DNA of 17,888 nt from an uncultured Clostridia bacterium. Lineage in GTDB: Bacteria; Bacillota; Clostridia; Oscillospirales; Acutalibacteraceae. The notes under the pieces are model-generated. The model ran no database searches. It was not told the DNA's origin and worked only from the letters and a program-made list of their open reading frames with translations. This document shows, piece after piece, positions 7,411 to 15,200 of this stretch. The translations under genes and the position numbers were made by a program. How positions within the stretch are numbered: the first letter of the stretch is position 1; every line of letters begins with the position of its first letter. Where the stretch lies: the NCBI GenBank assembly GCA_947623215.1, contig CANQGN010000012.1, positions 1 through 17,888 of the forward strand. Reading direction: 5' to 3'.

Positions 7411-8526
7411 TTACACGAAAGCGCCTTTGGCAATGTAAGAGGGATAAGCCTCGAACCCCGCCAGCGTGCGGCCGGGGGCAATTTCGGCGTTTTTGTCGGT
7501 AATCACGCAGGTAAGAGAGGCGTTTTCGCCAATCACGGTATCCTGCATGGCCACGCAGTTTTGCAGTACCGCCCCCCGGCCGACCCGCACCCCGCGAAAG
7601 AGCACGCAGTTTTCTACCCGACCGGCAATCTCGCAGCCGTCGGCAATGAGGCTTCCCTGCGCCTCGCCGGTAAGCAGGTAGCGGGCGGGGGCGTCGTCTC
7701 GCACTTTGGTAAAGACCGGCCGCTCGCGCGAGAAGAGGGCGGTGCGCACCTCGCTTTGCAGCAAATCGCAGTTGGCGGCAAGGTAAGAGGCCAGCGAGTC
7801 TATCACCCGCACGTATCCCGGCATACGGTAGCCGTGCATGGTAAGGCGCCCCAGCTGGCGCTGGTATACGTCGCGGTCTACGGTGGCGTAGTTGTGACTG
7901 ATGGCGTCGCGCACCGTTTGCACCAGCATGGCCCGCCCCCACACGGTAACGCCGCAGGCACACGCGCACTCGCCCGGGCGCTCGCTTTGCACCAAAATGT
8001 CGCGCACCGTCTCATTTTCGTCTAATTGCAGCACCATGCGGCCGTCTGCACTGTGGGGCAGGGCGCCTAAGGTGTAGCCGAAGGTGACGTCGCTGCCCCG
8101 CTCTACGTGGCGGTGCAGCAGCTCGCCAAAGTCAAAATTCAGCACCGTGTCGCAGTCGCAGCAGACCACGTAGTCCTCGCGCGAATTTTCTAAAAACGGC
8201 AGCAGCGCCGCCAACGCCCGCAGGCGGGTGGCGTTGTTGCTGCCCTCTAAATTGCTGAAGGGAGGAAACAGATAAATGCCCCCCGCCTTGCGGGATAAAT
8301 CCCACGGCTTGCCGCTGCCGAGATGATCCATAAGCGAGCGGTAGTTGCTGCGGGTGGGAATGCCCACCTTTACAATACCGGCGTGCACCATGGCGGAAAG
8401 GGGGAAGTCTATCATGCGGTAGCGCCCGCCAAAGGGCACGGAGGCCATGCACCGCTCGGCGGTCATGCCGCCCAGCAGCCCGTCGCCCACGCTGGCAAAT
8501 ATTAACCCAATCGCGTTGGTTTTCAT
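7411..8526 (-). CDS. glgD: ADP-glucose pyrophosphorylase-like subunit GlgD
   Basis: A 371-residue paralogue of GlgC found in Bacillota, where it pairs with GlgC to form the active ADP-glucose pyrophosphorylase; GlgD itself is regarded as regulatory or poorly active. It keeps the fold markers FGGRYRMIDFPLS and GKPWDLSRK and a C-terminal left-handed beta-helix of hexapeptide repeats (SLIADGCEIAGRVENCVLF, then ENASLTCVITDKNAEI). The GlgC nucleotide loop GGQGSRL is replaced by VGDGLLGGM, and the SGDHIYQMDY sugar-phosphate site by CCDCDTVLNFDF. The start at 8526 is fixed by the 4-base ATGA overlap with the glgC stop and by a GGGGAGGAG ribosome binding site inside the glgC end. The open frame continues upstream, but there it only shadows glgC. 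Translational coupling with glgC would help keep the two subunits balanced. Confidence 0.93.
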   Translation of the reverse strand: MKTNAIGLIFASVGDGLLGGMTAERCMASVPFGGRYRMIDFPLSAMVHAGIVKVGIPTRSNYRSLMDHLGSGKPWDLSRKAGGIYLFPPFSNLEGSNNATRLRALAALLPFLENSREDYVVCCDCDTVLNFDFGELLHRHVERGSDVTFGYTLGALPHSADGRMVLQLDENETVRDILVQSERPGECACACGVTVWGRAMLVQTVRDAISHNYATVDRDVYQRQLGRLTMHGYRMPGYVRVIDSLASYLAANCDLLQSEVRTALFSRERPVFTKVRDDAPARYLLTGEAQGSLIADGCEIAGRVENCVLFRGVRVGRGAVLQNCVAMQDTVIGENASLTCVITDKNAEIAPGRTLAGFEAYPSYIAKGAFV

Positions 8527-9746
8527 TGCTTCTCCTCCCCCTCTGACAACCGGTCGGCCTCTACCATTTCGCCGGCCTTTACCCGCACGCCGGGGCCAAT
8601 GCGGCAGTCTTCGCCTACCACGGCAACCCCCCACGTACCCGGGGGCAGCTCCTCCGGCGGGGTACCCACCACGGCGCCTTGTTCTACCACGCAGTTTTCG
8701 CCCAAAATGGCGTACTGCACCACCGCGCCGGGCTCTATAACCGCGCCGGGCATAATGACAGAGTAAGCCACCCGTGCGCCGGGGGCCACCACCGCGCCGG
8801 TAGAAAGCACGGAGTATTCTACCGACCCCGCAACCTCGCACCCGTCGCTTACCAAAGCGTTTTGCACTTCTGCGCACTCGGCGGCAAAGTGGGGCGGCAG
8901 CGACTCCTCCCGCGCAAAAATGCGGCGGTTTTCATCCAGCAGATTCAGCTCTACCTTGGGGTCGAGCAAATCTAAATTGGCCTCCCACAGCGACTCTACC
9001 GTGCCTACGTCTTTCCAATATCCTTCAAAGGAATAGGCCATCATGCGGCGGCCGTCGCCCAGCATGGTGGGAATAATGTTTTTGCCAAAATCGTTAGAAG
9101 AGGCGGGGTTGGCCTCGTCTTCCATTAAATACCGGCGCAGCACCTCCCACGTAAAGACGTATACCCCCATAGAGGCTTTGGTAGAGCGGGGGTGGGCGGG
9201 CTTTTCTTCAAAGGCTTCTATCGACCCGTCCGGCCGGGTGACCATTATGCCAAAGCGCCCGGCTTCTTCCAGCGGTACGTCCAGCACGGCAATGGTGCAG
9301 TCGGCCTGCTGCTGCTTGTGGTAGGCCAGCATGGCGGCATAGTCCATTTGGTAAATATGGTCGCCCGAGAGCACCAGCACGTACTCCGGCCGGTAGCGCT
9401 CTATAAAAGGAATGTTCTGGTAAATGGCGTTGGCCGTGCCCTTGTACCAGTCTGCCCCCGCCCCCCGCTGGTAGGGGGGCAGCACGTGCAGCCCGCCGCC
9501 GCGGCGGTCTAAGTCCCACGGGGCGCCGGTGGCCAGGTAATCGTTCAGCTCCAGCGGCTGGTACTGGGTGAGCACGCCTACGGTGTCAATGCCCGAATGC
9601 ACGCAGTTAGAAAGGGGAAAGTCAATAATGCGGTACTTGCCGCCAAAGGGAACGGCGGGTTTGGCCACCCGCCGGGTGAGAATGCCCAGCCGACTGCCCT
9701 GCCCGCCGGCCAGCAGCATGGCGACGCATTCCGTTTTGTAAAACAT
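8523..9746 (-). CDS. glgC: Glucose-1-phosphate adenylyltransferase (ADP-glucose pyrophosphorylase)
   Basis: Makes ADP-glucose from ATP and glucose-1-phosphate, the committed step of bacterial glycogen synthesis. The 407-residue protein has all the expected parts: the nucleotide loop AGGQGSRLGILT (from residue 13), FGGKYRIIDFPLSNC (residues 34-48), GTANAIYQN, SGDHIYQMDY, IEAFEEKP with the glucose-phosphate-binding Lys, and GYWKDVGTVESLWEANLDLL. The C-terminal third is a beta-helix of hexapeptide repeats such as GAVVAPGARVAYSVIMPGA. The ATG at 9746 has AGGAGG 8 bases upstream, placed over the glgB stop; the gap to glgB is 19 bases. The stop overlaps the glgD start. Confidence 0.95.
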   Translation of the reverse strand: MFYKTECVAMLLAGGQGSRLGILTRRVAKPAVPFGGKYRIIDFPLSNCVHSGIDTVGVLTQYQPLELNDYLATGAPWDLDRRGGGLHVLPPYQRGAGADWYKGTANAIYQNIPFIERYRPEYVLVLSGDHIYQMDYAAMLAYHKQQQADCTIAVLDVPLEEAGRFGIMVTRPDGSIEAFEEKPAHPRSTKASMGVYVFTWEVLRRYLMEDEANPASSNDFGKNIIPTMLGDGRRMMAYSFEGYWKDVGTVESLWEANLDLLDPKVELNLLDENRRIFAREESLPPHFAAECAEVQNALVSDGCEVAGSVEYSVLSTGAVVAPGARVAYSVIMPGAVIEPGAVVQYAILGENCVVEQGAVVGTPPEELPPGTWGVAVVGEDCRIGPGVRVKAGEMVEADRLSEGEEKQ

Positions 9747-9765
9747 AACGCACGCCTCCTAAGAC

Positions 9766-11700
9766 TCAGGATTTTTTACGGGGGGTGGAAGAAGAAGTTC
9801 TGCGGCGCTTCGGCCGCTTTTTTACACAGCGAAGATATATGGTAGAAAGCCCCGGCAGCGGCACCACCAGCGACTGGTCAAAGCCGTGGGCGGGAACGTC
9901 CTCTGTTTTATACACCGCGGGGTCGCTTTGGCCGCCAAAGCGGCGGTCGTTGGAGTGCAGCACCACCTGGTAGTCGCCCCGCTCCGGCACGCCGATGCGG
10001 TAGCCCGGTACCTCGGTGGGGATAAACCGGCAAAGCACCACCAGACTTTTCTCTCCCTCTGCGTGGCGGCAAAAGGCCACGGTGCTGCCGGCGTCGTCAT
10101 CGTTGGCAATCCACGAAAAGCCCTCCCACGAGCAGTCGTTTTGCCACAAAGCAGGGGTTTTGCAGTAAAATTCGCCCAGCGCCGCCACGTAATCTTGCAG
10201 CTGGCGGTGGCGCTCAAAGTCCAGCAGCAGCCAGTCGAGCGCCTGCCGGTAGTTCCACTCAATAAACTGCCCGAACTCCTGCCCCATAAAGAGCATTTTT
10301 TTGCCCGGGTGGGCGAACAGGTAGCCGTAAAAGGCCCGCAGCCCGGCAAACTGTTCGTCGTAAGAACCCGGCATTTTTTGCAGCAGCGAACCCTTGCCGT
10401 GCACCACCTCGTCGTGCGAGAGCGGCAACACGTAATTTTCTGAAAAGGCGTAAAAGAAAGAGAAGGTCAGGGCGTCCTGATGATATTTGCGGTAAATGCC
10501 GTCGAGCGACAAATAGCGCAGCATGTCGTTCATCCAGCCCATGTTCCACTTAAAGTTAAAGCCCAGCCCGCCGCTGGTGGTGGGGCGGGTAACCAGCGGC
10601 CAGGCGGTAGATTCCTCCGCAATCATCAGCGCGTCCGGAAAATCGGCAAACACGCTTTCGTTCAGCCGTTTTAAAAAGGCCACCGCCTCTAAATTCTCTC
10701 GCCCGCCGTAAACGTTTGGCAGCCACTGCCCGTCCGGCCGGTCGTAGTCTAAGTAAAGCATGGAGGCCACGGCGTCTACCCGCAGGCCGTCTATATGGTA
10801 TTGTTCGAACCAGTAAAGGGCGTTGGAGATTAAAAAGCTCTGCACCTCCGGGCGGCCATAGTCAAACACCAGCGTACCCCAGGCCTTGTGCTCGCCCTTG
10901 CGGGGGTCGGCGTATTCGTAGCAGGGCCCGCCGTCAAACCGGGCCAGCCCATGCTCGTCTCGCGGAAAATGCGCCGGCACCCAGTCTAAAATCACCCCAA
11001 ACCCGGCGGCGTGCAGCTCGTCTACAAAGGCCATAAAGTCGGTCGGCGTGCCGTAACGGGAGGTGGGGGCATAGTAGCCGGTTACCTGGTAGCCCCACGA
11101 ACCGTCAAACGGGTGCTCCATCACCGGCATCAGCTCCACGTGGGTGTAGTGCATTTTGGCAAGGTAGTCTATCAGCTCTTTGGCCAGCGCCCGGTAAGAG
11201 TAGGGGGCGCCGTCTTCATATCGCCGCCAGGAACCAAGATGAATCTCGTAAATATTCATGGGCGAGCGGTAGGGGTCGCGCCCCCGCCGGGCGGCTAAAT
11301 AGTCGCCGTCTCGCCAGGCGTACTGTTGCTGCTCCAGCGGAAAATATTTGGAGGCCGTGCCGGGGGGCGTTTCGCAATGGGTGGCGTAGGGGTCGCTTTT
11401 GAGCACCGTGCGCCCGCCCGAAGTTACGGCGAATTTGTAGGCGTCAAACAGCTGCACGCCCGGCACAAAAGCCTCGTACACCCCCTGCTCGCTGACGCGT
11501 TTGCAGGGGTTGGCCGTTTCGTCCCAATTGTTAAAATCCCCCACCACCGAAACCTGCTGCGCCCCCGGCGCAAAGGTACGAAACACAACGCCCTCCCGGC
11601 GCTGGCGGCGTTCGGGGTGGGCGCCGAAAAATTCATAAGCGTGGGTATAGGTACCCTCGTGAAACCAGTATAGGCTGTTTGCGGCGGCGTCAGACGGCAT
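9766..11700 (-). CDS. glgB: 1,4-alpha-glucan branching enzyme
   Basis: Cuts an alpha-1,4-glucan and rejoins the piece in alpha-1,6 linkage; a cytoplasmic GH13 enzyme. The 644-residue protein starts with a short leader, then a CBM48-type domain (about residues 15-110: HAYEFFGAHP, FRTFAPGAQQVSVVGDFNNWD). The catalytic barrel follows, with region I DWVPAHF (residues 239-245), nucleophile D309 in DGLRVDAV, acid/base Glu in AEEST (362/363) and H429-D430 in LPLSHDEVVHGKGSLL. A C-terminal beta domain ends in a very basic tail rich in Lys, Arg, Ser and Thr, which looks disordered. It is the first gene of the operon. GGGAGGAG lies about 10 bases before the ATG, and a promoter is mapped at 11801-11829. 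Having branching enzyme first and synthase last, with no glgP phosphorylase, makes this a synthesis-only operon. Confidence 0.95.
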   Translation of the reverse strand: MPSDAAANSLYWFHEGTYTHAYEFFGAHPERRQRREGVVFRTFAPGAQQVSVVGDFNNWDETANPCKRVSEQGVYEAFVPGVQLFDAYKFAVTSGGRTVLKSDPYATHCETPPGTASKYFPLEQQQYAWRDGDYLAARRGRDPYRSPMNIYEIHLGSWRRYEDGAPYSYRALAKELIDYLAKMHYTHVELMPVMEHPFDGSWGYQVTGYYAPTSRYGTPTDFMAFVDELHAAGFGVILDWVPAHFPRDEHGLARFDGGPCYEYADPRKGEHKAWGTLVFDYGRPEVQSFLISNALYWFEQYHIDGLRVDAVASMLYLDYDRPDGQWLPNVYGGRENLEAVAFLKRLNESVFADFPDALMIAEESTAWPLVTRPTTSGGLGFNFKWNMGWMNDMLRYLSLDGIYRKYHQDALTFSFFYAFSENYVLPLSHDEVVHGKGSLLQKMPGSYDEQFAGLRAFYGYLFAHPGKKMLFMGQEFGQFIEWNYRQALDWLLLDFERHRQLQDYVAALGEFYCKTPALWQNDCSWEGFSWIANDDDAGSTVAFCRHAEGEKSLVVLCRFIPTEVPGYRIGVPERGDYQVVLHSNDRRFGGQSDPAVYKTEDVPAHGFDQSLVVPLPGLSTIYLRCVKKRPKRRRTSSSTPRKKS

Positions 11701-11720
11701 GGCGCGGGCTCCTCCCTTAG

Positions 11721-11757
11721 GGGTAATGCAAGCCCGGCCCGGCGCCGGAACTTACCC
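11721..11757 (-). promoter_or_regulatory. Structured leader hairpin of the glg operon
   Basis: GGGTAA and TTACCC (11721-11726 and 11752-11757) pair across a loop that itself holds two CCGG blocks able to pair. It lies within the predicted glgB leader and ends 4 bases before the ribosome binding site. It could affect translation or message stability, but it does not look like a known riboswitch. No T run follows, so it is not an attenuator by itself. Confidence 0.35.
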
Positions 11758-11800
11758 GGCGGGGCGGAGCTTTTGCGGCAGGGGAAACCCCACCGCCCAT

Positions 11801-11829
11801 ATTGTACCAAATTCCCCGGGGGAAATCAA
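11801..11829 (-). promoter_or_regulatory. Promoter of the glgBCDA operon
   Basis: The minus strand reads TTGATT (11829-11824), 17 bases, TACAAT (11806-11801), with an extended TG motif one base before the -10. The transcript would begin near 11793, giving a leader of about 93 bases before the glgB ATG. The spacer holds the near-perfect palindrome TTCCCC-G-GGGGAA (11812-11824), which could be a regulator site. Confidence 0.65.
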
Positions 11830-12017
11830 CCCCTATCTGGTAATCTTGTAACTTTTAACGAAGTTTCGGGGCGATTTTTTGGCATATTTCACGAAAAATT
11901 GCGGGTCTAGGCGAAGACGAAGACGACGGCTGCCGAAAACTGGCAGGGCTAACCCGCCGCCCCCCGCCGCATACTACAAACAGAATCATCTTATATAAAA
12001 GAAAGGGGGAAATCGCC

Positions 12018-12167
12018 ATGGAAAAACTGCGCCACCGCACCCCGCGGCTGACCCGCGACCCCGGCCGGAGCGGGCTGCTGAAACCCATTCTCACCGGCGT
12101 GCTGCTGGGGGTGCTGGCCGCCGGAGCGGCGCTCGCCGGGGCGCTGCTGGCGCTGGCGGCGGCCTGA
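12018..12167 (+). CDS. Small single-pass membrane protein, 49 residues, unknown family
   Basis: The ATG at 12018 follows AAAGGGGG by about 7 bases and opens a 49-codon frame ending in TGA. The first 22 residues are basic and polar (MEKLRHRTPRLTRDPGRSG). The rest is one hydrophobic helix made almost only of Leu, Ala, Gly and Val (residues about 23-49), with small residues spaced as in packing helices (GVLLGVLAAG). Basic residues before the helix predict the N-terminus in the cytoplasm, and the helix runs to the last residue. I do not recognise the family. It lies between the divergent glg promoter and addB, 129 bases before the addB start, and could be transcribed alone or with addB. The good ribosome binding site and clean topology favour a real gene; a chance frame in GC-rich DNA is the alternative. 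Confidence 0.5.
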   Translation: MEKLRHRTPRLTRDPGRSGLLKPILTGVLLGVLAAGAALAGALLALAAA

Positions 12168-12232
12168 CGGCCGACCGATTGTGAAAAGCGCTTTCTTTTT
12201 GCCCGCTTTTCCTTTCTTTTTCCTCGTTCTTA

Positions 12233-12241
12233 TGATATACT
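12233..12241 (+). promoter_or_regulatory. Probable extended -10 promoter of addBA
   Basis: TGATATACT gives an extended -10 (TATACT at 12236-12241 with TG at 12233-12234). The -35 region 17 bases upstream (TTTCTT) is poor, which extended -10 promoters tolerate. The transcript would start near 12248, about 49 bases before the addB start. Confidence 0.5.
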
Positions 12242-12255
12242 GGAACAAGACAAGG

Positions 12256-12276
12256 TTTGCACCCGACAGGGGCAAA
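12256..12276 (+). promoter_or_regulatory. Hairpin in the addB leader
   Basis: TTTGC-A-CCC (12256-12264) pairs with GGGGCAAA (12269-12276) around a GACA loop, with one bulged A: eight base pairs in all. It ends 8 bases before the GAGGGGGG ribosome binding site. Role unknown; no T run follows, so it is not a terminator. Confidence 0.35.
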
Positions 12277-12296
12277 TCGAACGAGGGGGGAAAGCG

Positions 12297-15200
12297 TTGC
12301 TGCATTTTATCATCGGCCGGGCGGGCACGGGCAAAACCCACCGCGTGTTTGACCTGCTCGCTCACCCGCCGCAGGCGGGGGTACCGCTGCTGGTGGTGCC
12401 CGAGCAATCGTCGTTTGAAACCGAGCGCGCCATGCTGCTGCTGCCGGAAGAACGGCGGGCAGAGGTGCTCTCGTTTTCTCGGTTATACGACCGGGCGGGC
12501 AAGCTGTACGGGGGGCTGGCCGGGCGCCGGGCGAGCGAGGGCGAAAAGCTGCTGCTCATGACCCGCGCGGTCAACCAAAACGCCGAGCGGCTGACCCTTT
12601 ACCGCCGCCAGTGCCGCCGGGTAGCCTTTTGCCGCCAAATGCTGGCGCTGGTAACCGAGTGCCAGTACGGCGGCGTAACCCCGGCGGATTTGGAACGCGC
12701 CGCCGCCCTGCTGCCGGAGGGGGCGCTGCGCCAAAAGCTCACCGAGGCCGCGCTGCTGTTTGCCGCCTATGCGGCGCTGCTGGCCCAAAGCTACTTAGAC
12801 CCCGGCGAAGATTTGCTGCGGCTGCACGACCGGCTGGCCCAAACGGATTTTTGGGAAGATAAAATCGTCTATTTTGACGGCTTTAAAGACTTTACCGCCC
12901 CCCAGCAAAAGCTGGTGCGGCAATGCGTCGGCCGGGCGCGCGCGGTTACCGTAACCCTTTGCACCCCCACCTTGCAGGCAGAAAACGAGCTGGCGCTTTT
13001 TGCCAATTTGGCGGGTCTTGCCGCCCGGCTGCACCACATGGCGGCCGAGCAGGGGGTGCCCACCGCCGCGCCGGAGGTACTGACCCGCTCTTACCGGGCA
13101 GAGAATCCCTCTATGGCCGCCGCCGAGGCCGTTTTGGCGGGCGACGAGGCGGCCGGGACGAGCGACGGCAGCGCCATTACTATATGCAAATGCCCCACCA
13201 AATATGACGAGGCGACCTTTGTGGCCGCCACCGTGCGCCGCCTGCTGCGGGAGGAGGGGCTGCGCTGCCGCGACATTGCGGTCATGGCCCGCGACCTTGC
13301 CAGCTACGGCGATTTGCTGGAAGACGCCTTTCGCCGGTACGAGGTGCCCTTTTTCAGCGACCGCCGCCGCCCGGTAACCGCCCAGCCGCTGGTGGCGTTT
13401 ACGAAGCTGGCCCTCTCGCTTGCCGCCGCCGGGCCGGAGACGGGCGACATCCTTTCTCTTTTAAAAACCGGCATGACCGACTGCGACCCCCTTGCCATTG
13501 CCGACTTGGAGCATTACCTGTTTTTGTGGAACGTGCAGGGGGAGGGCTGGCGCCGCCCCTTTGCAAAGCGCACGGCCGACCCCAAAACCGCCGCGCTGGC
13601 CGAGCGGGCAGAGGCGGTGCGCCGCCGGGTGATGACCCCGCTGGACGAATTGACCGCCGCCTGTGCGGGGGCCAAAAAGGCGGTGGAAATGGCCGCCGCC
13701 CTTTACCGCTTTTTGCAGCGCTTTCAGGTAGAGCGGCAGCTTACCGCCATGGCCGAACGCCGCCGGGCGGCGGGCGACGCCTTTGGGGGCGAAGATTTGC
13801 TGCGCAGTTACGAGGTGGTAATGCGGGTGCTCGACCAGCTGACCGACGGGCTGGCCGAAGCGAAGGTTACCGCCGCCGAATGCAGCGAGCTGCTCGACCG
13901 GCTGTTTGAGGGGACGGATTTGGGGCAAATTCCGCAAGGAATCGACCAGGTGCTCATCGGCTCGGCCGACCGCGCCCGCCCCGCCAACCCCCGGGTGACC
14001 TTTTTGCTGGGGGCAAACGAGGGGCGCTTCCCCGCCGTACCGGCGGCGGGCGGCCTGCTGACCGACCGCGACCGGCTACAATTGAAGCAGGTAGAACTCC
14101 CATTGTCGGACCACGGCGCGTTTGACTCGGTAGAAGAGCGGTTTTTGTTTTACGCCGCCGCTGCCAGCCCCTCTTACCGGCTGTACTGTACTTACCTTGC
14201 GGGCGAAGAGAACCGCCCGCTCACCCTCTGCGCCCCCCTGCAGCGGCTGGTGCGGCTGCTGCCGGGGGTGGTGCACTGCACGTTTGAAGACTACGTCCAC
14301 CGGCTACACCCCACCCTACAGGCAGAGGCCCCCGGCCCGGCGCTGGAGCTGCTGGCGGCCGAGCGGCGGGCGGGCACCCCGCTGGCCGCCGCCTTAACCC
14401 GCTGCTTTGCCGACCGCGACCCCGCCCGGCTGCCGCCCGCTACGGAAGGGGCGGCCTGCTCGCTTACCCCCGCCACCGCGCGGGCGCTTTTTGGCGACCC
14501 GCTCACCCTCTCGCCCTCTAAAATCGACCGGTTTTTCCATTGCCGGTTCAGTTACTTTTGCCGCTACGGGCTGGGGCTTGTCGCCCGCCGCCCGGTTACG
14601 GTAGACCCCAGCCTGCGCGGGCAGCTGGTGCACTACGTGCTGGAGCAGCTGCTGCGGGAACGCTCGCCGGAGGAACTTTGCGCCCTGCCGCCCGAAGCCT
14701 TACAAGGGGCGGTAGAGGAGCACATTCGCCGCTTTGCGGCCGACTGGCTGGGGGAAGGTGAGCAAAGCCCCCGCCTACGCTACACCCTCGCCCGGCTAAC
14801 GGAGCTGCTCTGCTCTCTTGCCGTGGTGGTGGCAGAAGAGCTGCGCCAAAGCAACTTTCGCCCCGTCGCCATGGAGCTTGCCATAGGCGGCAAAAAAGAG
14901 GGCGCCCTGCCCCCCTTAACCCTGCCGCTGCCGAGCGGCGGGTCGCTGCGGGTGGTCGGCGTTGTAGACCGGCTGGACGCCGCAAAACGGGGAGAAGACG
15001 TCTATCTGCGGGTGGTGGACTACAAAACCAACGGCAAGCCCTTTGTGCTGAGCGACCTTTACGCCGGGTTTGGGCTGCAAATGCCCCTTTACCTCTACGC
15101 CGTGCGCAAAAACGGCGAGGCCTTTGGCGCCCGCCGCCACCCGGCGGGGGTGCTTTACCTGCCCGCCCAGCGCAAGGCGGTGTCGCTCGACCGGGCGCCA

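Larger units (their letters stand above)
11701..12017. other. Divergent intergenic region between glgB and the small membrane protein
   Basis: A 317-base gap holding the glgB ribosome binding site, a leader hairpin (11721-11757) and the glg promoter (11801-11829). The part from about 11830 to 11990 is less GC-rich, with several A/T runs (around 11845-11860 and 11874-11900), and has no reading frame or RNA gene I can support. The sequence around 11933-11953 can form a small CTGCC/GGCAG stem. A TATATAA stretch lies at 11992-11998. No convincing promoter for the plus-strand gene is visible. Confidence 0.5.

Noticed and set aside
8527..8877. N-terminal extension of GlgD upstream of 8526
   Set aside because: It is an out-of-frame reading of the glgC 3' end, rich in Arg and Gly. 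The ATGA overlap and ribosome binding site fix the start at 8526.
11991..12000. TATATAAAA as a -10 box for the small membrane protein
   Set aside because: Transcription would start inside or just at the ribosome binding site, and no acceptable -35 lies at the right spacing.
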